From the NCBI RefSeq assembly GCF_001050375.1, contig NZ_KQ130484.1, positions 94,639 to 158,638 of the forward strand: 64,000 nucleotides of DNA. The letters are read 5' to 3'. Made by a program: the position numbers and the translations under genes. Each line of letters opens with the position of its first letter. Positions within the stretch are counted from its first letter, which is position 1. This document shows, one piece after another, positions 24,011 to 33,640 of this stretch. The notes beneath the pieces were generated by a model, which had not been told where the DNA came from, did not search any database, and was given only the letters and a program-made list of their open reading frames with translations. Source of the DNA: Catenovulum maritimum. Its GTDB lineage: Bacteria > Pseudomonadota > Gammaproteobacteria > Enterobacterales > Alteromonadaceae.

Positions 24011-24823
24011 TTAGATGAGAGACTTTCGTCTATAAGCGATTAAGCCTAAGCCCATAATTAATACTAAAATAGTATGAGGCTCAGAAACTTGAGTCGCAAT
24101 CTTACTTAGTTTTAGATCACTAAAAGCACCTGAACCACCTAAATAAATTGCAATTCTATTTGCAGCGTATTGGGTTAAGTCAATTGCACCCCAGTTATTA
24201 TTCCCCATTTCTGGAACTGTAAATACTTTACTTGTATTGGCGTCATCATTGTAAGCAGTAATGAAAGTCGGCTTCTCTTCAATATCAAAGAAATTGATTG
24301 ACTCTAGAGTAACTAAGCTATTAAATGCAATAAATACTTGGCCTCCAGGTTGACTACCTTCATCATCGACGTCTGTACAATATTCTGAGCCACATGTTCC
24401 TGTGCTACCGTCTTCTTGAATGATTAGGATATTATCTCTTTCGCCACTAGCATTGTACTGGTTAGCAGAACCAGTTTGATAGTGATTAAACGCTGCTTTT
24501 AAATCGCTGTCGTGAGAGGTTGCTTCACCAGCTATATCTGCCCCAGTGTTGAAAGCAACCGCTATATCATCATCGCTATTTGGATTTTCTACAGTTATTG
24601 TAGCACCAACGCCCACATTAACTACTTGGCCAGATACTTCATCAAAAACATAACCTGATGAGTACTCGTCATCAATAATTTGTCCTGATTTAATATATTG
24701 TTCATTGCCTGAGTTATCGTAGTATTTGTCGAAATCCATAGTCCATTCCCAAGCAGAAGCTTGGAAACTCAAGCCCAAAATTGCAGAAGCAAGAAAGCTT
24801 TTTGAAATTTTCTTAAGCATCAT
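24011..24823 (-). CDS. PEP-CTERM sorting-domain protein
   Basis: About 270 residues: a signal peptide (MMLKKISKSFLASAILGLSF, cut after ASA), an acidic beta-rich extracellular part with a possible disulphide pair (GTCGSEYCTD), and a C-terminal VSEPHTILVLIMGLGLIAYR plus RK tail. That tail is the PEP-CTERM layout (motif, transmembrane helix, basic end), with Ser in place of the usual Pro before Glu-Pro. An exosortase would cleave it and anchor or release the protein at the surface. AGGAAGAG precedes the ATG at 24823, so the upstream in-frame GTG is not needed. The PrsT-like gene is next door; no exosortase is in the window. Confidence 0.8.
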   Translation of the reverse strand: MMLKKISKSFLASAILGLSFQASAWEWTMDFDKYYDNSGNEQYIKSGQIIDDEYSSGYVFDEVSGQVVNVGVGATITVENPNSDDDIAVAFNTGADIAGEATSHDSDLKAAFNHYQTGSANQYNASGERDNILIIQEDGSTGTCGSEYCTDVDDEGSQPGGQVFIAFNSLVTLESINFFDIEEKPTFITAYNDDANTSKVFTVPEMGNNNWGAIDLTQYAANRIAIYLGGSGAFSDLKLSKIATQVSEPHTILVLIMGLGLIAYRRKSLI

Positions 24824-24898
24824 TATTCTCTTCCTAAAATTTCCTGATTGCACTAAGGCTCAGGATATCTAATTAAAATTTTTTCTAATTAACAATAA

Positions 24899-24913
24899 GC
24901 AAAAAACGATCCA
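24899..24913 (-). promoter_or_regulatory. Sigma-54-like promoter of the PEP-CTERM gene
   Basis: On the minus strand TGGATCGTTTTTTGC fits the -24/-12 pattern TGGCAC-N5-TTGC: GG and GC are 10 bp apart, TTGC is perfect and TGGATC matches 4 of 6. It would start transcription about 65 bp before the ATG. RpoN-dependent control of PEP-CTERM genes through PrsK/PrsR is known in other bacteria. It is a single short match and remains tentative. Confidence 0.4.
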
Positions 24914-25078
24914 TTTTTAATTTTGTCTTTAAAATCAAATTATTGCTTCATTTCTTTGCTTGTTGAATTCTCTGGTGTTAAGGATCCTGACACTTAGCTA
25001 TGGTTTAGTTGCTAAGGAAAGCCAGTTCTGTAAACTGCAATTAGATTTAAAAAGCTAATTATATCAATAGAGGTATGA

Positions 25079-25885
25079 ATGAGAAAAGTATCATTATTAG
25101 GTGCAGGTTGGTTGGGGCTAGCATTAGCAACTCAGCTTAAACGAGAGTTTTACACTGTGAGTGTTAGTAAAACGTCTCAATTAGGGGTTAATAATTGTAA
25201 AAATATGGGGTTATCTACATATTTGCTTGACCTAGATGCATTGAACGATGATGAGCGAGTTAATGATTTTTTTCACTGTGATATTCTCATTGTTACCATC
25301 CCACCTCAATTTCGGCAGCAGAAAGGCCATTTATATTTAACTCGATGGCAAAAAATAATCAAAATAGCGAATTTATTAGGTGTAAAAAAACTTGTCATGA
25401 CAAGCTCTACTGCTGTTTACCCCGAGCATATTTCAGTTGCCTATGAAGGTGATGCCAGCCGACATAATGATAAAGCTGAAATTTTATTGGATGCTGAGGA
25501 GCACCTGAGAAAAGAATTTAAAGGTGATTGGTTAATTTGTCGTTTAGGGGGCTTGTTTAATGAAGAGCGTCATCCTAGTCGTTTTATCGCTAAGATGAAA
25601 AGTGTCAGTAAATCTGCGCCCGCAAATATGCTGCATCAAACGGATGCGGTTGAGGCAATTCAGCATTTAATAAGCTTTGAAAGCAAAGATAGCTGGAATC
25701 AAATTTATAATATTGTTAGTCCTCAGCGGATAACTAAATTAGATTTCTATCAAGCTGCGGCAAATACTAAAAATATGGTGTTTAACAACACAATAAGCGA
25801 TCTTACAGGTAAGCAGGTCAAATCTGACAAATTAATTGCGGCTGGGTATTCATTTGTTTTTAATTGTGCTGCGGATGCTTTATAG
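25079..25885 (+). CDS. NAD(P)-binding SDR-family protein (YeeZ-like)
   Basis: 268 residues with the nucleotide-binding motif LLGAGWLGLALATQL at the N-terminus and an extended-SDR core: ILIVTIPPQ, VKKLVMTSSTAVYP (in place of the usual active-site region), LICRLGGLFNEERHPSRF and YNIVSPQRITKLDFY. The family is grouped with NAD-dependent epimerase/dehydratases and is best known as E. coli YeeZ; its reaction is not established. The start codon follows a weak AGAGGT. No operon link to neighbours is clear; the next gene begins 44 bp later. Confidence 0.75.
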   Translation: MRKVSLLGAGWLGLALATQLKREFYTVSVSKTSQLGVNNCKNMGLSTYLLDLDALNDDERVNDFFHCDILIVTIPPQFRQQKGHLYLTRWQKIIKIANLLGVKKLVMTSSTAVYPEHISVAYEGDASRHNDKAEILLDAEEHLRKEFKGDWLICRLGGLFNEERHPSRFIAKMKSVSKSAPANMLHQTDAVEAIQHLISFESKDSWNQIYNIVSPQRITKLDFYQAAANTKNMVFNNTISDLTGKQVKSDKLIAAGYSFVFNCAADAL

Positions 25886-25929
25886 TTTGTTTTTGATAAA
25901 AAGGTTGTGGACCTTATTTAAGGAATTCG

Positions 25930-26442
25930 ATGAAATTAATTAAATCATTCGTGTGCACTGTTACTTGCTTAGTCTTACTTTCTTGCGCTTCGAAAAAGCC
26001 AGGTGAAGTTATTTGGGTAACAGAGCAATTCGTAAAAGTAAGTGTGAGTGATGGTGTAAATAGTTTGTTTGAAGACGAGTATCCTTGTACTGGTGAATAT
26101 AAATTAAGGTATGGTTCGGAATTAACGGATTCATCTAAAGCCTATCAAAACTATTTTGCTAAGTTTGTTTCGGGTTCAATCAATATTTCCGCTCACCTAG
26201 ATAACAAGCAGCAGTGTTTTGCTCGCATTAATGCTAATGCTGAGTTATTTGAAAGCGTGACAAAAACTAGCATAGTGAATGGCGCGCCAAGTTATCAGGG
26301 AAATTATATTCAGTCTTATGCTATGACGCCTATTTCGCTTGAACCGGAACAACAAAAGCGCAGTAACATGCTCGCTTCTTCTTTTATTGTTTTTGCGTCT
26401 GTCATTGAAAAAGAAGTCGAAAAAGTCGTTGTTAGAGAGTAA
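25930..26442 (+). CDS. Lipoprotein, function unknown
   Basis: 170 residues starting MKLIKSFVCTVTCLVLLSCA, with lipobox LLSC and lipidation at Cys19. Ser-Lys-Lys follows Ala at +2, favouring the outer membrane. The mature part contains two cysteines (EYPCTGEY, QQCFARI) that may pair, and mixed beta-like sequence. I recognise no domain. AAGGAA lies 6-7 nt before the ATG. The gene stands between the SDR gene and the giant lipoprotein, all on the plus strand, with gaps of 44 and about 200 bp. Confidence 0.65.
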   Translation: MKLIKSFVCTVTCLVLLSCASKKPGEVIWVTEQFVKVSVSDGVNSLFEDEYPCTGEYKLRYGSELTDSSKAYQNYFAKFVSGSINISAHLDNKQQCFARINANAELFESVTKTSIVNGAPSYQGNYIQSYAMTPISLEPEQQKRSNMLASSFIVFASVIEKEVEKVVVRE

Positions 26443-26648
26443 GCGAAGCTTTAATGTCTGAATAGGCTATTTTATTAACCATGCAGAAGGTTATGGATAG
26501 CCAGCTCGGCTTTAGTCTAAATTTTGCTTTATCTGCTCTATTCCCACGGCAGTAAACAAAGATAAACGGATCCTAAGTCAATTTTGGCACTAAGCTTGAC
26601 TAGAATAAAACTAATCATTGCATTTTTTCGTTTTAGTTGGAGTTTCGT

Positions 26649-29600
26649 GTGGTTCGACTCTTTGCTCTCTTTATTATTCTCTTTAGCCTAGCGGCCTGTG
26701 GTGGTGGCGATAGTACTGCTAATACCGGAGAACCTAGTGATCCTGATACTGGCAAGATCACGCCGGTATTAAACTCTAATTTAAATTTTGATGGCAATTT
26801 ATTGCCTGATATCTGTCAGTTCGAACAAAACCAGCTGTTTAATTTTTCAGAATGTAGCTTAGAATTTTCTATTTCACTGACTCAAGGCAGTGTACAAGAC
26901 GCGAGTTTTGTTGGACAATTTTCGACTAATTCGGGTAATACTTGGCAGAACCTAACGACAACAGCAGCGCAAACTTTTACGCTAGATATTAGCAGTATTG
27001 AGCTAGATTCGGTTGCGGTTAGAGCAAGTATGATTTTTGAGGGGCAGGCTAGTTTCACCGATAGCTTAGAGTTTAGTCTTAAGAATTATGAACTGAACAT
27101 GCTGAACCCTGGCGATTTCGCGCAAGATCAAGCTTTGTATATTTCTGATTCGGGTTTAGGCATTAGCTTGCCTAGTTGTAGTAATAATTTAGGCTTATCT
27201 AATCTAGTTAAGATTTACAAAAATGGCTTACTGTTATCAGAGCAAAATTCAGGTGCTGTCGTTAATATTATTAATAATGGCATTTATAAAGAAGGCGATA
27301 TTTTATCTGCGAGTTGTAAAGGGGTAAATAATCAAAATAATCTAAGTGCACCGGGCAATATTAAAGTTACCTTTAACCCTAACACCTCAGCTAATTTAGC
27401 GCCTATTGCTGTATTTAATAATTTACCGACAGGTACTTTGTATCACTTATCTAAAATACGTGATTTTCAGCTTATCTCATTTTGTGTCACAGCAATCGAT
27501 CCAGAAAAAGAAGCTTTAACTTACCAATTTAGTGCCGAGATCGCGGGGGTAAGCACTCCAATAGCTTCTCAATTAAATTGTGCGGAGTTAGATACAAGTA
27601 ATTTGGGTAACCAAACGGTTACCTTGATTGCCGATGTTTCTGATGGCGAAAATACAGTCCGCGCTAGGCGAGAGCTTGGCATGATTCATCAAGATAATTT
27701 GTCAGTTGCTCAAGCAGAAAATTCAACTTGTATTATTGGTAGTGGTGAGCAAAATATTAGTATTTCAGTTGCTCGAGATACAGAATTTGATAGCTATCAA
27801 GTTAGTGCAATCAATACAGCTGATTTATCTGTACTAAAAGAGTTTGGACAAGTCACAACGGCTAACTTGAGTTTGCCATGCGACCAAATAGGCCAACTCA
27901 ATTATAAGCTAGTCACGACAAGTAGGACACAAACGATTGAGAGTATTAGCTATAGCCATTCGGTCACTGAAATACCCAATCAAGCTCCAAGTATTGAACT
28001 GACAATAGCGCAAACACCTTTAGCTAATTTGAGGTATAGAGATAATATTGTTTTAGACATTTGCGCAAATGCACAAGATGTTGATGGAGATCAGCCAGAA
28101 TTTGTAACTCAAGCTGATTGGCTTGCAGGTGCAGCTCCGGCTTATTATGTTGAATATCAGTGGGATAATAACACTAAAGAGTTTTTAACCTTTACCAATG
28201 ATTGCGCGCAAATTGACACTAAAGGGCGTGGCGGACAGCAGCTAAGGCTATATTCAGATGTTCGTGACGTATTTACCAATGTCAGTCAGGTAACGGATCT
28301 AGGCTTTATACATGCAGATACAATTCAATTTGCGACTACGCTTGATGGCAACTGTACCGAAGGCGATCCTGCGTTAACTTATACTGTTTCTATTAGTCCA
28401 GATACAGAAGGAGATGAGCACTATATTCAGGTACTGGATGCGACCACAAACCAGTTGATTGCGGGTGGTGATCTAGGCTCTGTGACTACAGCTAATTTTA
28501 ACCTTGCCTGCGACCAAATTGGTCAAACTCAATTTAGGCTTAAAAATGAAAGTCGTGGTTTGACTGTATTTTCTAGAAGCTTTAATCACAATGTCACGCC
28601 TGCACCTAATTTACCTCCCAAAGTAGAGTACAGTTTAACTGGGACTCAAATTAATTTAACTGATGGTGACTTCCCATTATTTAGAGATAAGCAATTACTT
28701 GAGATTTGTTTTACGGTATCCGATCCTGAAGGCGAAGCTGTTAATTTAACGGGGCGTTATCAATTTGAACAACAAAGTCCTGTAGATTTTGTTTTAGATT
28801 CTAATTTATGTAGCCAAATTGATTTGGTTAATAAAGGCAACCAAGGCTTATCTATTGATATGCAGGCATCCGATGGTGAAACCACTCAAGCTTTGGTGCA
28901 AAAAATTGCAGATATAGACCAAGATCAAATCCAAATCGCTCAAACTAGCTCGAATCAATGTTTACAAGGGAGTGGCAGTTTAGAGTATTTAGTCACAACC
29001 GCAGATGATCCTGAAGGTGATGACAGTGATTTAACCGTCGTTTTCATTAATAGTTTAACCCCAGAGCGAAGTTTAGGCCTAACTTCTGGTCAATCCGCAT
29101 TTAGTTTATCTTGTCAAAATTTAGGTTCTGAAAGCTTTTATATAAAAAACGAAAGTAGAGGTTTAACGACATTTTCACTTGTGTATCAGCACCAAGTTGT
29201 CGCACCAGATAATAACCCTCCCACTGTGAGTTTTGAGTTAACCGATCCAGTTAGATACACAGATTTGATTCGTGATAATCAAAGTTTTAATGTCTGTTTA
29301 ACCGCGAGTGATTTAGATGGGGATAACTTATCTTCTAGTATTGAAATTCAATTCGATAATGAAGCAACTCAAACACTTGCATTAAATAATAGTTGTGGGG
29401 TTATCAATACGGATAATCAAGGCGGGAAAATATTAACTGTCACAGCGACGACGTCAGATGGAGAAGACACGGCAACAGCAACAGGTACCTATAGCATTCA
29501 TCAAGATACAGTGCAGCTCGCATATAGTCAAAATCAAAATTGTCGAATTGGCGATGCCGACAGGACTTACGATATTAGTGTTGCCGCTGATATCGAAGGC

Positions 29601-32600
29601 GATATAAATCAGCTTGAAGTTTACAATGTCGCAACGAACGCTCTGATACGAAGTTTTGCCGCAGGCCAAACTCAAGGCAGTTTTTCTTTACCTTGTAATA
29701 CCAATGGTCGAACCGAATTTGTGGTGAGGAATACCGCAAGAGGTATTTCGACTCAATCTCTAATTTATGCCCATGTGGTTGCCAACGAAAATAATACAAG
29801 GCCAACCATCACGCTTGCAGTTAATAATACACCAGAGAGATTCAACGGCTTATTGAGAGATGAGCAAAGCGTTGAAATTTGTGCAACGGTTAATGATGCA
29901 GATGGTGAAGACTTAGTGACTCAGCTTTTTTACCGATTCGATAATCAAGCTCTGCAAACTCTAACCTTAACTAATTTATGTGGCACGATAGATTTAACTG
30001 GTCAAGGTTCGCATAGTTTAGTGGTTCAAGGTTTTACCACAGATGGCACCGCAACGGGGGCTGATACACTCGATTTAGGCTTTATTCATGAAGATACAAT
30101 CCAAACTGCTATTAGCGGTAGTGGCAGTTGTAGAGCCGGCGACAGCGAAAGTGTTTTCTCGGTCAATGTCGCAGCCGATGCTGAAGGGGATATTTATAGC
30201 ATTGATGCAGTAGATGCTATCACTTCTGAAGTTTTAGCATCTATGGGACAAATCACAGTAGGAACTTTTAGTTTATCTTGTGGTTCCGTTAAAGCTGTCG
30301 ATTTTGTGATTAGAACGACGAGTCGAAACTTAGTGCAAAACTCATTAGTTTACAGTCATGTTGTTGCTGATACACTAAATTCGAAACCCGTTTTAACGAT
30401 AAATACCTTCGATATTGAACAATATGACAATCAAGTGAGAGATGGGCAAGATTTACAAGTCTGCTTATCAGGCACAGATTCAGACGGCGATGCATTAACT
30501 TACCGAGCTGCCTATCAATTTTCATCCTCTGGTTTTAAAACACTCGATTTGGCGACGAATGCTTGCGGACTTATTAGCACGTCTGGTAAGGGCGAGCAAA
30601 GCCTAATTATTCAAGGATTTGTTGATGACGGTTTTGTTGAATCTACTCAAATTCTGGATTTAGGGGAGATTCATCTTGATACATTAGCGACGCCTGAGAC
30701 TGTTTCTGGCAGCTGCGCCTTGGGTGAACAATCTATTATTTATACTATAGAGCTTGAGCAAGATGCTGAGGCCGATAACAGAAGTATCACAGTTGCTAAT
30801 GCATCGGGTAGTTTAATTGCTCAACTGGAAGAAGGGGATGCATTCGAGTTTAGTATGCCATGTAATCAAGTTGGGCAAACTGAATTTAACCTAACCGCAA
30901 CTAGCAGAGAGCTAGTTAGAGTGTCTGAAACTTATACCCACACAATCAACCCCAGCTTAGTCAATACCGCTAGAGTTTGGTTAACTACAGCAGACAAAAA
31001 TGCTTTATTGGCAGAGCAAGAAGAATCTGAACTGAGAGTTGGTTTAGGCACGGCAACAAATCAAATCGACATTAGCGATACCAATACTTATCAAGAAATA
31101 AAAGGCTTTGGTGCTGCGCTAACTGACAGTGCTGCAAGCTTAATTAATGCGTCAGCAAGTCAAGAGCAAATCTTGACTCAATTGTTTGATCAGGAAACTG
31201 GGATTGGGCTGAAATACTTGCGCCTACCTGTTGCAGGATTAGGTGAATTTGTTGCGCGAGCGGCAACCAGTTACAACGACAGACCAGAACCTTTAACCGA
31301 TCCGACCTTAGACTTGTTTTCGATAGACAATGATCTCGATTATTTGATACCTAGCATTAAAGCGATTCAAAATATTCAACCAGATATACATTTAAACTCG
31401 GTTTCTTGGAGTGCGCCAGCTTGGATGAAGGATAATAAATCATTAAACGGAGGCAGCTTAGAAATAGGCTCTTACCCTGTTTACGCAGATTATTTGGCTC
31501 GATATTTTTCTGCTTATGCAGATCAGGGTATTAATATCACTAGCTTTAGTTTTCAAAACCAACCTCATTTAGAAAGCGATTTTCCATCAATGCTCTGGCA
31601 AAACGATGATTATGCTTTGTTTTTTACTGATTTCTTATTTCCTGCTTTAAGCCAGAATTCGGTTTCTACTGAACTATGGCTATGGGATGGTAATTTTACA
31701 GATTTTGACAGCCAATTAGATGAAGATATTGCTAAAGCGGGTTTAAGCTATTTAGCAAGAGATTTTATATTTGGCCGGAGCCGAGGTTTTGCGTTTCAAT
31801 GCTATCAAGCCGACAATGGCGCGCTTGATTACACTAAAGCTTTTAGCGCTATGCTAGCGAACGATGAGCGTTTTAAAGACGTTTATCTTACCTCTTGCCG
31901 CAATCAAAACGATGGACGTAGTTTTGGCGAATACTTAACTGACACTAGTGCTGATATTATCATGCCTAGTTTTATTGGCGGCGCGAGTGCCGTCTTTTTT
32001 GATAGCCTAGCTTTAGATGAAAATTTTGGCCCGCATCAAGGTGGCTGCTCTGATTGTCGTGGTTTAATGACAATTACCACTGGCGACAGCGTGACTGAAA
32101 ACGCTGAGTATTACGCAATAGGTCACTTTAGTCAGTTTTTACAAGACAAAGCAGTCCGAATTGATGCAACGAGTTTGCCGAATGTACTCGAAACTTTTGC
32201 TTATAAAAATCCAGATAACACTATTGTTGTCGTGATCGCGAATACCAGTAACTTAACCCAAGATTTCGATTTAAATTGGCAGGGGCAGACTGTCTTTTTC
32301 CAGTTGGCAGCTAAGTCTATGATGACAGTTGTATGGGATAGTGATAACTCTCCGGTTGTTGATTTACAACAGATTTTTTCCGCTAACTCGTTAACTCAAG
32401 ATGTCGTTAGTTTAATTGCGCAAATGCGGGATGCTTCTGGTTTGTATCGCGAAAACTACAAAGTATCAGGCATTCAAGATGCCGCTATTACACCTTCCGC
32501 GACAGGCTTTGGTTTAATTAGCTTAGCGATTGAGCATCAAATGGAGTGGGCTGATAATATTAACTTAATCCAAGCCTCGTTAGATGCTCTATTAGGTGAG

Positions 32601-33542
32601 GTAGAGGGTTTTGTGGCAGCACAGAATAGCCAAGGTATATTTGCGAGCCAGATGACAACCGATGGCTCAGCTTTGATTGATGAGTACAGTACGATCGAAA
32701 CCGCTTACTTAGTTGCTAGCTTGAAATTTGTACAGCAAGCTATGCCAGCTAATGCGGGAGAAATAAATCAAAAAGTAGATGATATTATTGCCTTGGTCGA
32801 TTTAACCGGATTAGTGTTAAATAGTGATTCTGGCACAGTGACCAGCATTCAAAATGCTGCGGGCGAAAGTATCGAATCACAGGGCCCATATAATCAGCAA
32901 ATGCTATTGGTGTGGTTGATGAATCAATTAGGTGATATAGATGCGCAAAGTGTATGGCAAAGATATTACGAAACGGGTAAACAATTTAATATCACTTTTT
33001 ACGATGCGATTAACTTACCTGCAGATGAGTTTGGTGTCGCGATATCGCCAACCATACATCAATTGAATTATTTTTTAATTAATCCAATTTTGACTTCGGC
33101 TAATTATCGTTTGTTATATGCTGATCATGCGTTAGCGGAAAAAGCGTACTGGGCTCAGGAGCAAGCCCAGCTCAGTTATATTTGGGGCTTTGGTTATGGC
33201 ACGGATCAAAACAACACAAGTGAAGCTGCTTTTTATAACTTACAAACGCCTAGAGAATTAGTTGTGCATGCACCTACGATAGCGGGCTTTATACCAGCAA
33301 ATATGACGGCGCTAGAAGATTTACTCTCTTGGCAAAATGCTGATTTTGGTTTACTTGATACAGGCTTCAATAGTATTGAAATACCTTGGCGACATGCGGT
33401 TGATGATACGAGTTGGCGTAGTGAACAAATTGAAATGCTAGGGTTAATGCCTATGTTGCTTGGTTTATCGGCTCATCCAGGCTTGCTAGATATAACTTAC
33501 TTTAGACAAAACAATAATTTTGATTTTACAGTAGACGAATAA
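26649..33542 (+). CDS. Giant lipoprotein: six repeats, inactive-looking GH30 domain, glycoamylase/GH144-like C-terminus
   Basis: About 2297 residues. The signal peptide ends in the lipobox LAAC, followed by GGGD. I start at the GTG at 26649, 6 nt after GGAG, rather than the TTG at 26637. After an N-terminal beta region come six repeats of ~200 residues, each with the pattern RD-x-Q...C...D-x-DGD...C-x-x-I...IH-x-DT...C...GD...EGD...C...SR. Residues ~1440-1900 form a GH30-type barrel (KGFGAALTDSAASL, YLRLPVAG, WSAPAWMK), but the acid/base Glu of QNEP is Gln (QNQP) and the nucleophile Glu of TEC is Ser (TSC). Residues ~1915-2295 resemble the (alpha/alpha)6 glycoamylase/GH144 family (ATGFGLISLAIEH, EYSTIETAYLVASL, FGYGTD). 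A surface glycan-binding or beta-1,2-glucan-active role is possible. Confidence 0.8.
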   Translation: MVRLFALFIILFSLAACGGGDSTANTGEPSDPDTGKITPVLNSNLNFDGNLLPDICQFEQNQLFNFSECSLEFSISLTQGSVQDASFVGQFSTNSGNTWQNLTTTAAQTFTLDISSIELDSVAVRASMIFEGQASFTDSLEFSLKNYELNMLNPGDFAQDQALYISDSGLGISLPSCSNNLGLSNLVKIYKNGLLLSEQNSGAVVNIINNGIYKEGDILSASCKGVNNQNNLSAPGNIKVTFNPNTSANLAPIAVFNNLPTGTLYHLSKIRDFQLISFCVTAIDPEKEALTYQFSAEIAGVSTPIASQLNCAELDTSNLGNQTVTLIADVSDGENTVRARRELGMIHQDNLSVAQAENSTCIIGSGEQNISISVARDTEFDSYQVSAINTADLSVLKEFGQVTTANLSLPCDQIGQLNYKLVTTSRTQTIESISYSHSVTEIPNQAPSIELTIAQTPLANLRYRDNIVLDICANAQDVDGDQPEFVTQADWLAGAAPAYYVEYQWDNNTKEFLTFTNDCAQIDTKGRGGQQLRLYSDVRDVFTNVSQVTDLGFIHADTIQFATTLDGNCTEGDPALTYTVSISPDTEGDEHYIQVLDATTNQLIAGGDLGSVTTANFNLACDQIGQTQFRLKNESRGLTVFSRSFNHNVTPAPNLPPKVEYSLTGTQINLTDGDFPLFRDKQLLEICFTVSDPEGEAVNLTGRYQFEQQSPVDFVLDSNLCSQIDLVNKGNQGLSIDMQASDGETTQALVQKIADIDQDQIQIAQTSSNQCLQGSGSLEYLVTTADDPEGDDSDLTVVFINSLTPERSLGLTSGQSAFSLSCQNLGSESFYIKNESRGLTTFSLVYQHQVVAPDNNPPTVSFELTDPVRYTDLIRDNQSFNVCLTASDLDGDNLSSSIEIQFDNEATQTLALNNSCGVINTDNQGGKILTVTATTSDGEDTATATGTYSIHQDTVQLAYSQNQNCRIGDADRTYDISVAADIEGDINQLEVYNVATNALIRSFAAGQTQGSFSLPCNTNGRTEFVVRNTARGISTQSLIYAHVVANENNTRPTITLAVNNTPERFNGLLRDEQSVEICATVNDADGEDLVTQLFYRFDNQALQTLTLTNLCGTIDLTGQGSHSLVVQGFTTDGTATGADTLDLGFIHEDTIQTAISGSGSCRAGDSESVFSVNVAADAEGDIYSIDAVDAITSEVLASMGQITVGTFSLSCGSVKAVDFVIRTTSRNLVQNSLVYSHVVADTLNSKPVLTINTFDIEQYDNQVRDGQDLQVCLSGTDSDGDALTYRAAYQFSSSGFKTLDLATNACGLISTSGKGEQSLIIQGFVDDGFVESTQILDLGEIHLDTLATPETVSGSCALGEQSIIYTIELEQDAEADNRSITVANASGSLIAQLEEGDAFEFSMPCNQVGQTEFNLTATSRELVRVSETYTHTINPSLVNTARVWLTTADKNALLAEQEESELRVGLGTATNQIDISDTNTYQEIKGFGAALTDSAASLINASASQEQILTQLFDQETGIGLKYLRLPVAGLGEFVARAATSYNDRPEPLTDPTLDLFSIDNDLDYLIPSIKAIQNIQPDIHLNSVSWSAPAWMKDNKSLNGGSLEIGSYPVYADYLARYFSAYADQGINITSFSFQNQPHLESDFPSMLWQNDDYALFFTDFLFPALSQNSVSTELWLWDGNFTDFDSQLDEDIAKAGLSYLARDFIFGRSRGFAFQCYQADNGALDYTKAFSAMLANDERFKDVYLTSCRNQNDGRSFGEYLTDTSADIIMPSFIGGASAVFFDSLALDENFGPHQGGCSDCRGLMTITTGDSVTENAEYYAIGHFSQFLQDKAVRIDATSLPNVLETFAYKNPDNTIVVVIANTSNLTQDFDLNWQGQTVFFQLAAKSMMTVVWDSDNSPVVDLQQIFSANSLTQDVVSLIAQMRDASGLYRENYKVSGIQDAAITPSATGFGLISLAIEHQMEWADNINLIQASLDALLGEVEGFVAAQNSQGIFASQMTTDGSALIDEYSTIETAYLVASLKFVQQAMPANAGEINQKVDDIIALVDLTGLVLNSDSGTVTSIQNAAGESIESQGPYNQQMLLVWLMNQLGDIDAQSVWQRYYETGKQFNITFYDAINLPADEFGVAISPTIHQLNYFLINPILTSANYRLLYADHALAEKAYWAQEQAQLSYIWGFGYGTDQNNTSEAAFYNLQTPRELVVHAPTIAGFIPANMTALEDLLSWQNADFGLLDTGFNSIEIPWRHAVDDTSWRSEQIEMLGLMPMLLGLSAHPGLLDITYFRQNNNFDFTVDE
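27397..30960 (+). repeat. Six tandem ~590-bp coding repeats in the giant lipoprotein
   Basis: Units begin near 27397, 27981, 28612, 29215, 29798 and 30382. They share protein landmarks (a Pro near the unit start, RD-x-Q, acidic DGD or DPEGE loops, two or more conserved Cys, IH-x-DT, SRGL) but differ considerably in sequence, so they are old duplications. The paired cysteines and acidic turns suggest Ig/cadherin-like calcium-binding beta modules that hold the C-terminal domains away from the outer membrane. Confidence 0.7.
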
Positions 33543-33565
33543 ACTTAATCCTTTGTAAAACATTT

Positions 33566-33640
33566 AGACAATCTATTTTTTATGCCTGCATGGCACACCA
33601 AAGCCTGTATATCAGGTTTAATCTAAAAAATAGATTGTCT
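33566..33640. repeat. 17-bp perfect inverted repeat upstream of the peroxiredoxin gene
   Basis: AGACAATCTATTTTTTA (33566-33582) and TAAAAAATAGATTGTCT (33624-33640) are exact reverse complements around a 41-nt centre that holds a small CCTG/CAGG hairpin. It lies 24 bp after the giant lipoprotein stop and 89 bp before the peroxiredoxin start. It could be a terminator stem for the lipoprotein gene (it contains a T6 run), a regulator site, or ends of a tiny element. Confidence 0.65.
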
